The position numbers and the translations under genes are program-made. A DNA stretch of 64,000 nucleotides from the NCBI GenBank assembly GCA_002840095.1, contig PGZL01000006.1, forward strand, positions 263,241 to 327,240, given 5' to 3'. Below, in pieces: positions 1 through 11,247 of this stretch. Below the pieces are notes generated by a model. It did no database searches. It had not been told where the DNA came from and saw only the letters and a program-made list of their open reading frames with translations. This DNA is from Gammaproteobacteria bacterium HGW-Gammaproteobacteria-1 (GTDB taxonomy: Bacteria > Pseudomonadota > Gammaproteobacteria > Thiohalomonadales > Thiohalomonadaceae). Every line of letters begins with the position of its first letter. The stretch's first letter is position 1.

Positions 1-1615
1 CGGCCAGGCGCTCCTTGTTGGAGCGCTTTACTGCGCGGAACTCGGCACGGAAGGCGCCGTCGTCGGCCAGCGGCTCCAGCTTCCGCAGCTGTTCCAGGTC
101 GGTCTTCCAGCCGTCGCCGATGCGGCTGCTGATCAGCGTCGACAGATCCTGGTTGGCCTGGTTCAGCCACAGCCGCGGCGTGATGCCGTTGGTGATGTTG
201 ATGAATTTTTCCGGGAAGTGACGATGGAAGTCGGCGAAGATGGTGTCACGCATCAGCTGTGAATGCACCGCCGCCACGCCGTTGACGCGGTGGCTGCCGA
301 CGATGGCCAGGTGAGCCATGCGGATGCGGCGGTCGCCGCTTTCGTCGATAAGCGACATGCGGCGCATCAGATCCACGTCGCCCGGCTGGTGGTGCATGAC
401 GTCCTGCAGGAAGCGGTGGTTGATTTCATAGATGATCTGCATGTGGCGCGGCAGCAGCGCCTCGAACATCGATACCCTCCAGGTCTCCAGCGCCTCGGGC
501 AGCAGCGTGTGGTTGGTATAGGCGAAGGTGCGCACGGTGAGCCCCCAGGCCTTGTCCCAGTTCAGGTGGTGCACGTCGAGCAGGATGCGCATCAGCTCCG
601 GGATGGCGATGGAGGGATGGGTGTCGTTGAGCTGGATGGCGACCTTGTCGGCGAGCTGGTCGAAGTTGCCATGCACCTTGCGGTAGCGGTAAAGGATGTC
701 CTGCAGCGAGGCGCTGACGAACAGATACTGCTGCATCAGCCGCAACTCGCGTCCCAGCGTGGTGGTGTCCGCCGGATAGAGCACCTTGGACAGGTTTTCC
801 GAGCGGGTCTTTTCCTCGACGGCCTTGATGTAGTTGCCTTCGTTGAAGTACTTGAGGTTGAAGTCACGGGTAGCCTTGGCCGACCACAGGCGCAGGTTGT
901 TGACGGTGTCGACGCCGTAGCCGGGGATGGGCGTGTCATAGGCCATGGCCATGACCTCGTCGGTGTCGACCCAGCGGTGGCGCAGTTCGCCCCGTTCGTT
1001 GGGGTATTCCACCACGCGGCCGCCGAACTTGATGGGATAGAGCACTTCCGGGCGGGGAAACTCCCAGGGATTGCCGTAGCGCAGCCAGTTGTCCGGGTGC
1101 TCCACCTGGCGGCCGTTTTCGATGCTCTGGCGGAACATGCCGTATTCGTAGCGGATGCCGTAGCCGTAGCCAGGCAGGCGCATGGTGGCCATGGAGTCGA
1201 GGAAACAGGCGGCCAGGCGGCCCAGGCCGCCGTTGCCGAGGGCGGCGTCGTATTCGAGCTCGACCACTTCCTCCAGATCCAGACCCAGCTCTTCCAGGGC
1301 GCGGCGGCATTCGTCGTAAAACCCCAGGTTGAGCAGGCTGTTGGCCAGGGTGCGGCCGATGAGGAACTCCATGGACAGGTAGTAGACCCGCTTGGCGTCC
1401 GCCGTATAGTAGCTGCGCATGGTCTCCATCCAGCGCTCGATGAGCCGGTCCCGCACCACATAGGCCAGGCTGTGGAACCAGTCGCGGTCGGTGGCCGTAT
1501 AGGAGTCCTTGCCGACGGAGAAAATCATGCGGTTGGCCAGGGAATGCTTGATCGAGGCCGCGTCCAGTCCCTGGTAGTCGTACTTGAAGTTGCGCGAGGA
1601 GGGCTTGCTGGGCAT
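1..1615 (-). CDS. glgP: glycogen phosphorylase, 5' part (cut by window edge)
   Basis: GT35-family phosphorylase, which releases glucose-1-phosphate from alpha-1,4-glucans using phosphate and PLP in the cytoplasm. The gene reads leftwards from an ATG at 1615 and runs off the window, so about 538 of the usual 800-850 residues are visible. Recognisable blocks are [11 protein letters not shown] (about residues 78-88), [29 protein letters not shown] and [16 protein letters not shown]. The C-terminal PLP-lysine region lies outside. A second, clearly divergent phosphorylase sits at 17151-19658, so the organism has at least two. The large open frames antisense to it are shadows. Family assignment is very secure; the exact physiological substrate (glycogen or maltodextrin) cannot be read from sequence. 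Confidence 0.96.
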   Translation of the reverse strand, partial: MPSKPSSRNFKYDYQGLDAASIKHSLANRMIFSVGKDSYTATDRDWFHSLAYVVRDRLIERWMETMRSYYTADAKRVYYLSMEFLIGRTLANSLLNLGFYDECRRALEELGLDLEEVVELEYDAALGNGGLGRLAACFLDSMATMRLPGYGYGIRYEYGMFRQSIENGRQVEHPDNWLRYGNPWEFPRPEVLYPIKFGGRVVEYPNERGELRHRWVDTDEVMAMAYDTPIPGYGVDTVNNLRLWSAKATRDFNLKYFNEGNYIKAVEEKTRSENLSKVLYPADTTTLGRELRLMQQYLFVSASLQDILYRYRKVHGNFDQLADKVAIQLNDTHPSIAIPELMRILLDVHHLNWDKAWGLTVRTFAYTNHTLLPEALETWRVSMFEALLPRHMQIIYEINHRFLQDVMHHQPGDVDLMRRMSLIDESGDRRIRMAHLAIVGSHRVNGVAAVHSQLMRDTIFADFHRHFPEKFINITNGITPRLWLNQANQDLSTLISSRIGDGWKTDLEQLRKLEPLADDGAFRAEFRAVKRSNKERLA

Positions 1616-1708
1616 TTCGGGTCCGTGCCTGCGACGAAAGGGGTATCCCGTTAAGGATAACCGGTATGGGGGACGGTTACACGGCGTTGCCGGCGCGGCG
1701 GCGGCGGC

Positions 1709-1737
1709 TTGCTGCCGGCGCGCATTTTACGTATGAT
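1709..1737 (+). promoter_or_regulatory. candidate sigma70 promoter for rpmE
   Basis: TTGCTG at 1709-1714 and TATGAT at 1732-1737 are separated by 17 bases, in the divergent gap between the phosphorylase and rpmE. The -10 matches consensus at five of six positions, the -35 at only three. A leader of about 75 bases would precede the rpmE start codon. This is inferred from pattern and position only. Confidence 0.45.
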
Positions 1738-1815
1738 ACTCGCCTTTTTCGCGTGCGGTGCCCGGCGACGGCGCGGGTGGCGGCACGCAAGGAACTCCAC
1801 ACAGAGGTTGTGACC

Positions 1816-2022
1816 ATGAAGCAGGATATCCATCCCGAATACAATGACATTACCGTGACTTGCAGCTGCGGTAATACCTTCAAGACCCGCTCCACCGTGG
1901 GGCGCGATCTTTCCCTGGACGTATGCTCCGCCTGCCACCCGTTCTACACCGGCAAGCAGAAGATCGTCGACACCGCCGGCCGTGTGGACCGCTTCCGTCA
2001 GAAGTATGGCATGAAGAAGTAA
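1816..2022 (+). CDS. rpmE: 50S ribosomal protein L31
   Basis: L31 of the large ribosomal subunit, 68 residues, the usual length. It begins [10 protein letters not shown] and carries the zinc-binding cysteines of the C+ type: C16 and C18 in a CSC motif, then C37 and C40 in CSAC. The conserved HPFYTGKQK block follows. The ATG at 1816 is chosen because the family starts exactly there; an upstream in-frame extension has no family support. The gene stands alone and is followed by a strong hairpin terminator. C+ L31 proteins normally serve under zinc-replete conditions, with a C- paralogue elsewhere; no C- copy is in this window. Confidence 0.98.
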   Translation: MKQDIHPEYNDITVTCSCGNTFKTRSTVGRDLSLDVCSACHPFYTGKQKIVDTAGRVDRFRQKYGMKK

Positions 2023-2041
2023 AACCGCCCGCCGTGCGGAT

Positions 2042-2080
2042 AACGACAAGGGGCGCCCCGGCGGGGCGCCCCTTGTCGTT
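2042..2080 (+). terminator. rpmE terminator hairpin
   Basis: A perfect 18-bp stem (arms 2042-2059 and 2063-2080) closes on a 3-base loop, 19 bases after the rpmE stop. Only a short T run (2079-2081) follows, so it may work as a GC-rich stem in both directions. Confidence 0.85.
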
Positions 2081-2156
2081 TGGGGTACTGCAACGTATGG
2101 CCGCTGTGGCCGGTGCTGATTTAACATAGCCGTGGTTTTCCGACCGGATATTGCCG

Positions 2157-3635
2157 ATGAGCATGGGATTGAACGCTGTCCTTGGTGTGACGCTGGCGGG
2201 GCTGCTGTCGGCGCTGGCCGGCTGTGCCGTCAATCCGGTCAGCGGGCAGAGCGATTTCATGCTCATGTCGCAGGAGCAGGAGATATCCCTGGGACGGGAG
2301 GAGCACCCCAATATCCTCAAGCAGTACGGTAAATACGGCCATGTGGAACTGCAGGCCTATGTGGAAATGGTGGGGCAGCGGCTGGCGGCGGTCAGCCACC
2401 GCAGCGACCTGAGCTATCACTTCACCCTGCTCGACAGTCCCGAGGTCAATGCCTTCGCCCTGCCCGGCGGTTATGTCTATATCACCCGCGGCCTGCTGTC
2501 CTATCTCAATTCCGAGGCCGAAATGGCTGCCGTTCTCGGCCATGAAATCGGCCACGTCACGGCGCGCCACGGCGCGCGCCAGTACAGCGCGGCCATGGCC
2601 ACCGGCCTGGGCGTGACCCTGGGCAGCATCCTGGTGCCGGAGCTGCGCCAGCAGAGCGCGCAGGATCTGCTCAACGTCCTGGGCACCGCGCTGCTGCGCG
2701 GCTACGGCCGCGAGCATGAACTGGAGGCCGATCGCCTCGGCGCCGAGTATCTGGCGCGTTCGGGCTATGATCCGCAGGCGATGATTCAGGTGATCCGCGT
2801 GCTCAAGAACCAGGAGCAGTTCGAGTTGCAGCTGGCGCGGGAGGAAAACCGCGAGCCGCGCATCTATCACGGCGTGTTTTCCACCCATCCGGACAATGAC
2901 CAGCGTCTGCACGAAGTGGTGGGCGCGGCCGGGAAGGTGCCGCCTGCCGGCGCCGTGCGGACCGTCGAACGCGGTCCTTTTCTGGCCCGGCTGCAGGGCC
3001 TGATCTTCGGCCCCGGTGCCCACGAGGGCGTGGTGCGCGGGCAGGAGTTTTACCACCGCGACCTGGATATCGGCGCGCGCTACCCGGCCGGCTGGCGGGT
3101 GGACAACCTGTCGGATCGCATTCTGGCCACCGCGCCGCAGCAGGCGGCAATGTTGCAGACCGAGGTGGAGGTGCTGAAGCAGGCGCTGGCGCCGGAGCCG
3201 TACCTGGCACAGCGTTTCAAGGGCGGGACGCTGACCGACGGCGCGGCCCTCAGCGGGCAGCCCCTGCCGGGCTACAGCGCGCGCATACTCCTGAATACGG
3301 CGCTGGGGCGGCGCGAGGCACGGGTGATCGCCGTCGCCCGCGGCCTGCAGATGTATCTTTTTATCGGCGTTACCCATGACGCGGATGCCGGCAGCCGTTT
3401 CGACGGCGACTTTCTCGCCACCGCGCGCAGCCTGCACGCCTTGACGACGGCGGAACGGGAGTTGGCGGAACCGCTGCGCCTGGCCGTCATCAAGGCGGCG
3501 GCGGGCGCCACCTTCAGTCAGCTGGCCGGTGATTCGCGCATACCGCACCACGCGGAAGAGCAGCTGCGCCTGCTGAACGATCGTTATCCCCAGGGCGAAC
3601 CCCAGGCCGGTGAGGCCATCAAGGTCGTCCGCTAA
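2157..3635 (+). CDS. M48-family zinc metalloprotease lipoprotein
   Basis: Putative periplasmic, lipid-anchored zinc protease of 492 residues. The N-terminus is a lipoprotein signal with lipobox ALAGC (Cys23), followed by the motif CAVNPVSG common in this group. The peptidase domain has HEIGH (H129, E130, H133) and a third ligand probably in HELEADRLG. The C-terminal part ends with a LysM-like module (AEEQLRLLNDRYP) as in the COG4784 Zn-protease group; no clear TPR array of the BepA type is visible. Such proteases act in outer-membrane protein quality control. Starts at TTG 2151, ATG 2157 or ATG 2163 are all possible because there is no clear ribosome site; 2157 is preferred. maeB follows 22 bases downstream. 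Confidence 0.9.
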   Translation: MSMGLNAVLGVTLAGLLSALAGCAVNPVSGQSDFMLMSQEQEISLGREEHPNILKQYGKYGHVELQAYVEMVGQRLAAVSHRSDLSYHFTLLDSPEVNAFALPGGYVYITRGLLSYLNSEAEMAAVLGHEIGHVTARHGARQYSAAMATGLGVTLGSILVPELRQQSAQDLLNVLGTALLRGYGREHELEADRLGAEYLARSGYDPQAMIQVIRVLKNQEQFELQLAREENREPRIYHGVFSTHPDNDQRLHEVVGAAGKVPPAGAVRTVERGPFLARLQGLIFGPGAHEGVVRGQEFYHRDLDIGARYPAGWRVDNLSDRILATAPQQAAMLQTEVEVLKQALAPEPYLAQRFKGGTLTDGAALSGQPLPGYSARILLNTALGRREARVIAVARGLQMYLFIGVTHDADAGSRFDGDFLATARSLHALTTAERELAEPLRLAVIKAAAGATFSQLAGDSRIPHHAEEQLRLLNDRYPQGEPQAGEAIKVVR

Positions 3636-3657
3636 CCCACTGGAACCCTGAGACTCC

Positions 3658-4914
3658 ATGAGCACGAACACTCCTTCCGCGCGCGACCAGGCCGCGCTCG
3701 ACTACCACGCCCTGCCGGTGCCGGGCAAAATCGCCACCGCCATCACCAAGCCCTGTGCCACCCAGGCGGAGCTGAGCCTCGCCTACACGCCGGGCGTCGC
3801 CGTGCCCGTGCTGGCCATCAAGGACGATCCGCGCGCCGCCTATCTGTATACGGGCAAGGGCAATCTGGTGGCGGTCATCAGCGACGGTACCGCGGTGCTG
3901 GGTCTGGGCAACGTCGGGCCGCTGGCGGGCAAACCGGTAATGGAAGGCAAGGGCGTGTTGTTCAAGCGCTTCGCCGATATCGACGTGTTCGATATCGAGG
4001 TGCAGGCGGAATCGCCGCAGGCCTTTATCGACACCGTGGCGCGCATCGCGCCGACCTTCGGCGGCATCAACCTGGAGGATATCGCCGCGCCGCACTGCTT
4101 CGAAATCGAGGCGGCGTTGCAGGAGCGGCTGGATATTCCGGTATTCCACGACGATCAGCACGGCACCGCCATCATCATCGCCGCCGGCCTGCTCAACGCG
4201 CTGGAGTTGCAGGGCAAGACCCTGGCCGCCGCGCGCATCGTCTGCCTAGGTGCCGGCGCCGCCGGCATCGCCTCCATGCGCCTGCTGGTGGCGCTGGGCG
4301 CGACACAGGAAAACATCATGCTGGTGGACCGCAAGGGCGTGATCCACCGTGGCCGCGATGACCTCAACGTCTACAAGCAGGAGTTTGCCGTCACCACCGA
4401 GCGGCGCAGCCTGCTCGATGCGATGAGCGGCGCGGATGTGTTCATCGGCGTATCCGGCCCCGATCTGGTGAGTCGCGAAGCGCTGGCGGCCATGGCGCCG
4501 CGCCCGGTGGTGTTCGCCCTGTCCAACCCGGTGCCGGAAATCCGGCCGGAGATCGCCCGCGAGGTGCGCGATGACCTGATCATGGCCACCGGCCGCAGCG
4601 ATTACCCCAACCAGGTCAACAATGTGCTGGGCTTTCCCTTCATCTTCCGCGGCGCCCTCGACGTGCAGGCGAAGTGCATCAATCGTGAGATGGAGATCGC
4701 CGCCGTCGAGGCGCTGCGGCAACTGGCGCATGAGCCGGTGCCGGCAGAGGTGTTGCAGGCCTACGGCGTCGCGGGCCTGACCTTCGGTCCGGAGTACATC
4801 ATCCCGAAGCCCTTCGATCCGCGTCTTATCGATCAGGTTCCGCCGGCGGTGGCGCGAGCGGCGATCGCTACCGGCGTGGCCCGCGCGCCCTGGCCGGCGC
4901 ACTACCCTGCGTAA
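3658..4914 (+). CDS. maeB: malic enzyme (NADP-type, single domain)
   Basis: Oxidatively decarboxylates malate to pyruvate, reducing NAD(P), linking the TCA cycle to gluconeogenic precursors and NADPH supply. The 418 residues comprise the malic N-terminal domain ([34 protein letters not shown]) and the NAD-binding domain ([16 protein letters not shown]). The phosphotransacetylase-like C-terminal half found in the roughly 760-residue E. coli MaeB is absent, giving the short form seen in many bacteria. Dehydrogenase identity is certain; cofactor preference is inferred from similarity to MaeB. The preceding protease gene is close enough for co-transcription. Confidence 0.95.
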   Translation: MSTNTPSARDQAALDYHALPVPGKIATAITKPCATQAELSLAYTPGVAVPVLAIKDDPRAAYLYTGKGNLVAVISDGTAVLGLGNVGPLAGKPVMEGKGVLFKRFADIDVFDIEVQAESPQAFIDTVARIAPTFGGINLEDIAAPHCFEIEAALQERLDIPVFHDDQHGTAIIIAAGLLNALELQGKTLAAARIVCLGAGAAGIASMRLLVALGATQENIMLVDRKGVIHRGRDDLNVYKQEFAVTTERRSLLDAMSGADVFIGVSGPDLVSREALAAMAPRPVVFALSNPVPEIRPEIAREVRDDLIMATGRSDYPNQVNNVLGFPFIFRGALDVQAKCINREMEIAAVEALRQLAHEPVPAEVLQAYGVAGLTFGPEYIIPKPFDPRLIDQVPPAVARAAIATGVARAPWPAHYPA

Positions 4915-4923
4915 CGCCAACGG

Positions 4924-4950
4924 CGGGCGCCCGGTCGCACCGGGCGTCCG
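4924..4950. terminator. hairpin between convergent genes
   Basis: A 12-bp stem (4924-4935 with 4939-4950, one G-U pair) and 3-base loop lies between maeB and the convergent gene ending at 4963. No T run follows on either side, so termination is plausible rather than shown. Confidence 0.5.
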
Positions 4951-4962
4951 TCGGACGGCCCC

Positions 4963-5595
4963 TCAATATGACGGGCGGTCCTCTTCCAGCAGCCGCTCCA
5001 CCGCGGCGCTGTCGGCGCGCTGCATGGGCTGGTTGTCCACCGGGCTCAGCGGCCGGCGGCGCAGGCCCTGCACCGGGAATACCGTAAGTTCCAGGGTGGT
5101 GTCGCCGGCGACAAAGCGATAGAGCGGCAGGGTGTCCCATTGCTCCGCCCCATAGCGGACGCGGCGTTCGTCGTGTTCATACGGTATGCGCTGATCGAGC
5201 AGGAACAGCGCCACGGCCTCGGGCGGGTCGGCGAACAGGTGCAGGTGGACGGGGGAGTGCGGCGGCGCGGTACCTGTCAGTACCGGGCCGACCAGGCGCG
5301 GCTCGAAGCGCGCCAGCAGGCGCATGGCCTTGAGGGCGGTTTGGCGCAATTGCTGCACTTGCGCCAGCCGGCTGTCGCCGTGAAACAGGGCGCGGTATTG
5401 CACCAGTGCCTGTTCGATGGCGGCGTTGTCGGGTGGGTGGCGCAGGCTGAAGCCCAACCGGGCGGCCGCCTTGCGCCGCGCATCATCGAAGCCGGCCGCT
5501 TCCCCCTGGGCCAGCAGCCGGGCGGCTTCCTGCAGCAACTGCTGATAGGGTCGTGAACCGGCCTCCTTGCCTGCGGAGCCGCGGCGGCGCTTCAT
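4963..5595 (-). CDS. conserved hypothetical protein downstream of mrcA
   Basis: A 210-residue soluble protein with no signal peptide or membrane segment. It starts with basic residues (MKRRRG). The N-terminal half is helical and Ala/Arg/Leu-rich and contains ARRKAAARLGF. The C-terminal half contains a beta-rich stretch (PVHLHLFADPPEAVALFL) and repeated Arg-Arg pairs. The layout faintly resembles small nucleotidyltransferase-like proteins, but I see no decisive catalytic motif and assign no function. Its ATG at 5595 lies two bases beyond the mrcA stop codon, so the pair is almost surely one transcript and may be functionally linked to envelope synthesis. Confidence 0.8.
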   Translation of the reverse strand: MKRRRGSAGKEAGSRPYQQLLQEAARLLAQGEAAGFDDARRKAAARLGFSLRHPPDNAAIEQALVQYRALFHGDSRLAQVQQLRQTALKAMRLLARFEPRLVGPVLTGTAPPHSPVHLHLFADPPEAVALFLLDQRIPYEHDERRVRYGAEQWDTLPLYRFVAGDTTLELTVFPVQGLRRRPLSPVDNQPMQRADSAAVERLLEEDRPSY

Positions 5596-5597
5596 CG

Positions 5598-8072
5598 CTA
5601 GAACAGCTGCTCCGACAGGCTGCCGCCGTCATTGTCCGGCGTGCCGCCGTTGCCGGCCGGTACGTTGGGCTGCGCCGTTACATCCTCGCTGCGAAAGACT
5701 TCAAAAATGGCGTTCGGATTGGAGCCGCTGGTGAATTCGCCGGTCTCCGGATCGATACGGGCCGTGACCACGCCGGGCGGCTGTTGCAGAGGGAGTTGCG
5801 GGACACCTTGCAAAGCCTCCGCCATGAACTCTATCCACATGGGCAGTGCCGCGCGGGCACCGGTCTCCGAATTCCCCAGCGGTCGCGGCGAATCGAAACC
5901 GAGCCAGGTGGTGGTGGCCAGCGCGTGGTTGTAGCCGGTAAACCAGGCGTCGCGCTGCTCGTTGGTGGTGCCGGTCTTGCCGGCCAGATCGCTGCGGCCC
6001 AGCGCCAGGGCCTGCCGACCGGTACCGTGGCGGATGACGTCCTGCATCATGCTGGTGCTGAGATAAATGGTGCGGGCATCCAGTACGCGCGGCGCGGCGT
6101 TGACCTGTGGCGCGGCGTCGACCTGCGGTGCGACAGCCAGCTGCGGCGTGGCGCTGACCTGCGGGGCTGCCGGCGGCGGGGCATCCGCAGCGGTATTCTC
6201 CTCAGCCGCCGGCAGTTCGCATTCGGCGCAGGCCTGCAACGGGTCCGCCTCGTAGATCACGAGCCCGTTGGCGTCCTCCACCCGCTGGATGAAATACGGT
6301 TCGACCAGGAAGCCGCCGTTGGCAAATACGGTATAGCCGCGGGTCAGCTCCAGCGGCGTGAGGCTGCCGCTGCCGAGCGACAGCGACAGGTCGCGCGGTA
6401 ATTTATCCCGCAGAAAGCCGAAACGCTCCAGATAGCCGATGGTGTAGCCGACACCGATGGAACGCAGCACGCGGATCGAGACCAGGTTGCGTGAATTGGT
6501 CAGGGCCACGCGCAGCCGCGTCGGGCCATAGAATCGGCCACTGTAGTTTTCCGGGCGCCACGAGCTTTCCAGCTCTGCGTCCTCGAACACCACCGGTGCG
6601 TCGTTGACCACGGTGGCGGGCGTGAAGCCCTTATCCAGGGCGGCGGCGTAGATGAAGGGCTTGAAGCTGGAGCCGGGCTGGCGCTCGGCCTGGATGGCGC
6701 GGTTGAACTTGCTGTGGAAGAAATCGAATCCTCCCGCCAACGCCTGCAGGGCACCGTCGCGGGGTCGCAGCGCAACCAGCGCCGCACCTGCGTTGGGCAC
6801 CTGGGTCAGGTGCCAGTTGCAGTCACTGCGCAGCTCGACGCGGACGACGTCGCCCACCTTGAGGATGTCTGCGGCGGTTGCGGGAGCGGGGCCCAGCGTG
6901 TTCTCGTCGATATAGGTGCGGGCCCACGCCAGGCCGGGCCAGTCGATGAGCACCATGCCGACGGCGGGCTGATAGACCACGGCCGCCTGTTCCTCCAGCG
7001 CGATGACCAGTGCGGGGAGCAGGCCGCCGATGGTCCCGTAGGCACCGAGCGCGCGATCCCAGTCATCGAAGGTGGTGTCGCCCGCCAGCTCCACATGGGC
7101 CTCGGCTCCACGGTAGCCATGGCGCAGATCATAGGCCTGCAGGGCATTGCGCAAGGCCCGATTGGCGGCGGACTGCAGCCGGATATCTATGGTGGTGTAT
7201 ACCTTGTAGCCGGCGGTGTAGGTGTCGGCGTTGTAATGCTCCACCATCCAGGCCCGTGCCATTTCGGCGACGTAGGGCGCCTCGGCATCGGGCGTCAGCA
7301 CATGCAGGCTGGCCGTAACGGCGGTTGCCCGTGCGTTGTTGTACTCGTCCTCGGTGATGAAACCCAGGGTGAGCATGCGCCCCAGCACGTAGTTGCGGCG
7401 GTTCTGGGCACCGGCAGGATTGCTGACCGGATTCACGGTCGACGGGGCCTTGGGCAAGCCGGCAAGCATGGCGTACTGGGCCAGATTGAGCTGGTGTATG
7501 TCCTTGCCGTAATAGGTCTGCGCCGCAACCGCCACGCCGTAGGCGCGCTGGCCAAGGAATATCTTGTTGAGGTACAGCTCCAGTATCTCTTCCTTGCTCA
7601 GCTCGCGGTCGATCTTCAGGGCGAGGAGGATTTCCGTCAGCTTGCGGATGTAGGTCTTTTCCGGCGTGAGGAAAAAATTGCGCGCCACCTGCATGGTGAT
7701 GGTGCTGCCGCCCTGGCCCTTCTCACCGGTGCGCAGCAGGTGCACCGCAGCGCGCAGGAGGCCCTGGTAGTCGACGCCGGGATGCTCGAAGAAGCGGTCA
7801 TCTTCCGCGGCGAGCACGGCCTTGATCATCAATTCCGGTATATCTTTGTACGCGAGGGGAGTACGTTTCATCTCCCCATACTCGCCGATAAGTTCGCCGT
7901 TACGGGCGTGGACGCGCAGCGGCACCTGCATGCGCACGTCCTTGAGTACGTCGGTGGAGGGCAGGGTCGGGGCGAGGTAGAAATAGATGGCCACGGCGGC
8001 GAGGCCGCCCAGGGGGACCAGGACGATCAGGCTCCACAGCAGGAAGCGGAGGAATTTACGCAGCAAGTTCAT
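5598..8072 (-). CDS. mrcA: penicillin-binding protein 1A
   Basis: Bifunctional class A PBP, 824 residues, anchored in the inner membrane by an N-terminal helix after MNLLRKFLRF. The GT51 glycosyltransferase domain has EDDRFFEHPGVD and GGSTITMQVARN. The transpeptidase domain has the SxxK serine in PGSSFKPFIY, the SxN motif in TNSRNLVSIR, and KTG in AGKTGTTNEQRDAWFTGY. An intervening OB-like region is present as in PBP1A. Before the KTG motif there is an unusual low-complexity Ala/Pro/Gln/Val segment of about 30 residues, encoded around 6080-6190. The gene is divergent from pilM, a classical gammaproteobacterial arrangement. Confidence 0.97.
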   Translation of the reverse strand: MNLLRKFLRFLLWSLIVLVPLGGLAAVAIYFYLAPTLPSTDVLKDVRMQVPLRVHARNGELIGEYGEMKRTPLAYKDIPELMIKAVLAAEDDRFFEHPGVDYQGLLRAAVHLLRTGEKGQGGSTITMQVARNFFLTPEKTYIRKLTEILLALKIDRELSKEEILELYLNKIFLGQRAYGVAVAAQTYYGKDIHQLNLAQYAMLAGLPKAPSTVNPVSNPAGAQNRRNYVLGRMLTLGFITEDEYNNARATAVTASLHVLTPDAEAPYVAEMARAWMVEHYNADTYTAGYKVYTTIDIRLQSAANRALRNALQAYDLRHGYRGAEAHVELAGDTTFDDWDRALGAYGTIGGLLPALVIALEEQAAVVYQPAVGMVLIDWPGLAWARTYIDENTLGPAPATAADILKVGDVVRVELRSDCNWHLTQVPNAGAALVALRPRDGALQALAGGFDFFHSKFNRAIQAERQPGSSFKPFIYAAALDKGFTPATVVNDAPVVFEDAELESSWRPENYSGRFYGPTRLRVALTNSRNLVSIRVLRSIGVGYTIGYLERFGFLRDKLPRDLSLSLGSGSLTPLELTRGYTVFANGGFLVEPYFIQRVEDANGLVIYEADPLQACAECELPAAEENTAADAPPPAAPQVSATPQLAVAPQVDAAPQVNAAPRVLDARTIYLSTSMMQDVIRHGTGRQALALGRSDLAGKTGTTNEQRDAWFTGYNHALATTTWLGFDSPRPLGNSETGARAALPMWIEFMAEALQGVPQLPLQQPPGVVTARIDPETGEFTSGSNPNAIFEVFRSEDVTAQPNVPAGNGGTPDNDGGSLSEQLF

Positions 8073-8174
8073 CGGGGGCGTGGAGTGCGAACCGGTTCAA
8101 AACGCCATTACGGAGGCGCGGAGTATAAAGGTTTTGCCGCATATGAGCCATTCAGCCATTGGTCAAATTATTTG

Positions 8175-9323
<1,149 letters not shown>

Positions 9324-9324
<1 letters not shown>

Positions 9325-9878
9325 TGGCGCGCATAAATCTACTCCCCTGGCGTGAGGAACTGCGCAAGGAACAGCGCAGACAGTTCTTTGTCGTGCTGGG
9401 CGGCTCCGCCATCCTGATGCTGCTGGTGGTCGGCTACGTGCACCTGCACATCAACGGCATGATTCAAGGCCAGGAGTCGCGCAACAACTTCCTAAAAACG
9501 CAGATCAAGGAAGTCGAATCCAAGATCAAGGAAATAGACAACCTGGACCGGCAAAGACAGCAACTGCTGGCGCGTATGCGGGTCATTGAGCAGTTGCAGG
9601 GTGATCGATCGGTCATCGTGCATCTGTTTGATGAACTGGCAAAGGCGGTGCCGGAGGGGCTGCACTTGATCAATGTGAAACAAACGGGGCGCAACCTGAT
9701 GGTGCAGGGCGTCGCGCAGTCCAATGCCCGCGTATCGTCATTTATGCGCAACTTGGATGCCTCACCCTGGTTCGAGAACCCTGTGCTGGAAATTATCCAG
9801 GTGGACGATAAAGGCCAGCGAGGCAGTCGCACCTTTACGCTTCGGGTCAATCAGGTCATTGACAAGGACAAGGGGTAA
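9324..9878 (+). CDS. pilN: type IV pilus assembly protein PilN
   Basis: Bitopic inner-membrane protein of 184 residues. The extreme N-terminus MARINLLPWREE is the conserved PilM-binding motif. One transmembrane helix (about residues 22-42) follows, then a periplasmic coiled coil (KEVESKIKEIDNLDRQRQQ) and a ferredoxin-like domain that pairs with PilO. The ATG overlaps the pilM TGA. Confidence 0.97.
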
Positions 9879-9881
9879 GTG

Positions 9882-10526
9882 ATGGAGCTGGATTTGTCGC
9901 AGTTCAGGAATCTTGACCCCAACAATATCGGCAGTTGGCCGCTGGCTGCGAGGGGTGGGGTGGTCGCTCTTGTCTGTGTCGCGGTGTTGGGGCTGGGCTA
10001 TTGGTTCGATACGCAGGAGCAACTGGGTGCGCTGGAGCGGGCGCGCCAGTCGGAAGACAGGCTAAAGAAGGATTTCGAGGTCAAGCAGGCCAAGGCCGTC
10101 AATCTCGAAGCCTACCGGCAACAGATGACCGAAATGGAGGAGTCTTTCGGTACGATGCTGCGACAGTTGCCGAGCAAAACCGAAGTGGCGGACTTGCTTG
10201 TCGACATCACCCAAACCGGTTTGGCAAGCGGTCTGGAGTTTGAACTGTTCAAACCCGGGAACGCCAGTCCCAAAGAATTTTATGCCGAGCTCCCCATAGA
10301 GGTGAGAGTAATGGGAATGTACCATTCGTTCGGTGAATTCGTTAGCGGTGTCGCCGCACTACCGCGCATAGTGACACTGCATGACATCAATATCTCTCCT
10401 GCCCCAAAAGTTGCGGGCTCGCTGATCATGCAGGCTAATGCGAAAACCTATCGCTATCTGGATGAAGAGGAAATCGCAGCGGCACGTAAAGCACAAGATG
10501 CCGATAAAGCGAAGAAGAGAAGATAG
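9882..10526 (+). CDS. pilO: type IV pilus assembly protein PilO
   Basis: Inner-membrane partner of PilN, 214 residues: a short cytoplasmic N-terminus, one membrane helix (about residues 24-44), a coiled coil and a periplasmic globular domain. ATG 9882 is preferred over GTG 9879 because AAGGGG upstream is then at a usable distance. The C-terminus is Lys/Arg/Ala-rich. It follows pilN by three bases. Confidence 0.96.
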   Translation: MELDLSQFRNLDPNNIGSWPLAARGGVVALVCVAVLGLGYWFDTQEQLGALERARQSEDRLKKDFEVKQAKAVNLEAYRQQMTEMEESFGTMLRQLPSKTEVADLLVDITQTGLASGLEFELFKPGNASPKEFYAELPIEVRVMGMYHSFGEFVSGVAALPRIVTLHDINISPAPKVAGSLIMQANAKTYRYLDEEEIAAARKAQDADKAKKRR

Positions 10527-10613
10527 TCGGCAAGCCCATCGGCAGGGGTGAAACGAGAAATGCGTAAGTGTGATGCCGGGATGATGCTGAGGCACGGCAA
10601 AGGTGGCAACTAG

Positions 10614-11177
10614 ATGTCGATAGAGAATATTACAGGGATAGGGGTCAGCTGTGCCTCGCACCGACGGTGGGTGCGGTCATGGCTCATCATAGCTATGCCA
10701 CTGGTGGCGCTGACTGCTTGTAGTGCTGACACGCACAGCGATCTGACGGCCTACATCGACGAAGTGAAAATGCGCAAGGCAAGCCGTATCGCACCTCTAC
10801 CTGAGGTTAAAAGTTTCGAGTCGTATCAATACAACAAAGCCGACTTGCGCGATCCGTTCAAACCCGCGGTCGTGGAGGCTGTTAGCGAGGCTGTCGCAGG
10901 ACTGCAACCTGATGTGCAGCGTAATAAAGAGCCATTGGAAGCGTTCCCGCTCGATTCGTTGCGTTTTGTTGGCCATCTGGAGCAGGAAGGGCGTGTATGG
11001 GCAGTGATTACCGCGCCGGACTCACTGGTATACCGGGTCGAAGAGGGCAATTATCTCGGCCAGAACTTCGGGCGTATTTCATTGATTAATGAGAGCCAGA
11101 TAGAAATTAAGGAAATCATCCCCGATGCTTTGGGGGGCTGGACCGAACGTGACGCCACGTTGACGCTGGAAGAATAA
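10614..11177 (+). CDS. pilP: type IV pilus lipoprotein PilP
   Basis: Inner-membrane lipoprotein linking the PilNO complex to the secretin PilQ, 187 residues. The hydrophobic signal ends in LVALTACSAD, placing the acylated Cys near residue 36. YNKADLRDPFKP is the characteristic block preceding the beta-sandwich domain. The 87-base gap after pilO is the widest in the operon but shows no terminator. The N-terminal extension before the hydrophobic stretch is longer than usual, so a start slightly downstream cannot be excluded. Confidence 0.93.
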   Translation: MSIENITGIGVSCASHRRWVRSWLIIAMPLVALTACSADTHSDLTAYIDEVKMRKASRIAPLPEVKSFESYQYNKADLRDPFKPAVVEAVSEAVAGLQPDVQRNKEPLEAFPLDSLRFVGHLEQEGRVWAVITAPDSLVYRVEEGNYLGQNFGRISLINESQIEIKEIIPDALGGWTERDATLTLEE

Positions 11178-11247
11178 TCCCATGGGGTGCTCGAGAATGA
11201 ACATCGGTATTGAATTTCACGCTGGCAGCAGGTCTGGAGGGAAACGG

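Noticed and set aside
263..1654. Long rightward open frame over the left glycogen phosphorylase
   Set aside because: Antisense shadow of a clearly conserved leftward gene; its predicted protein is His/Val/Gly-rich with no family features.
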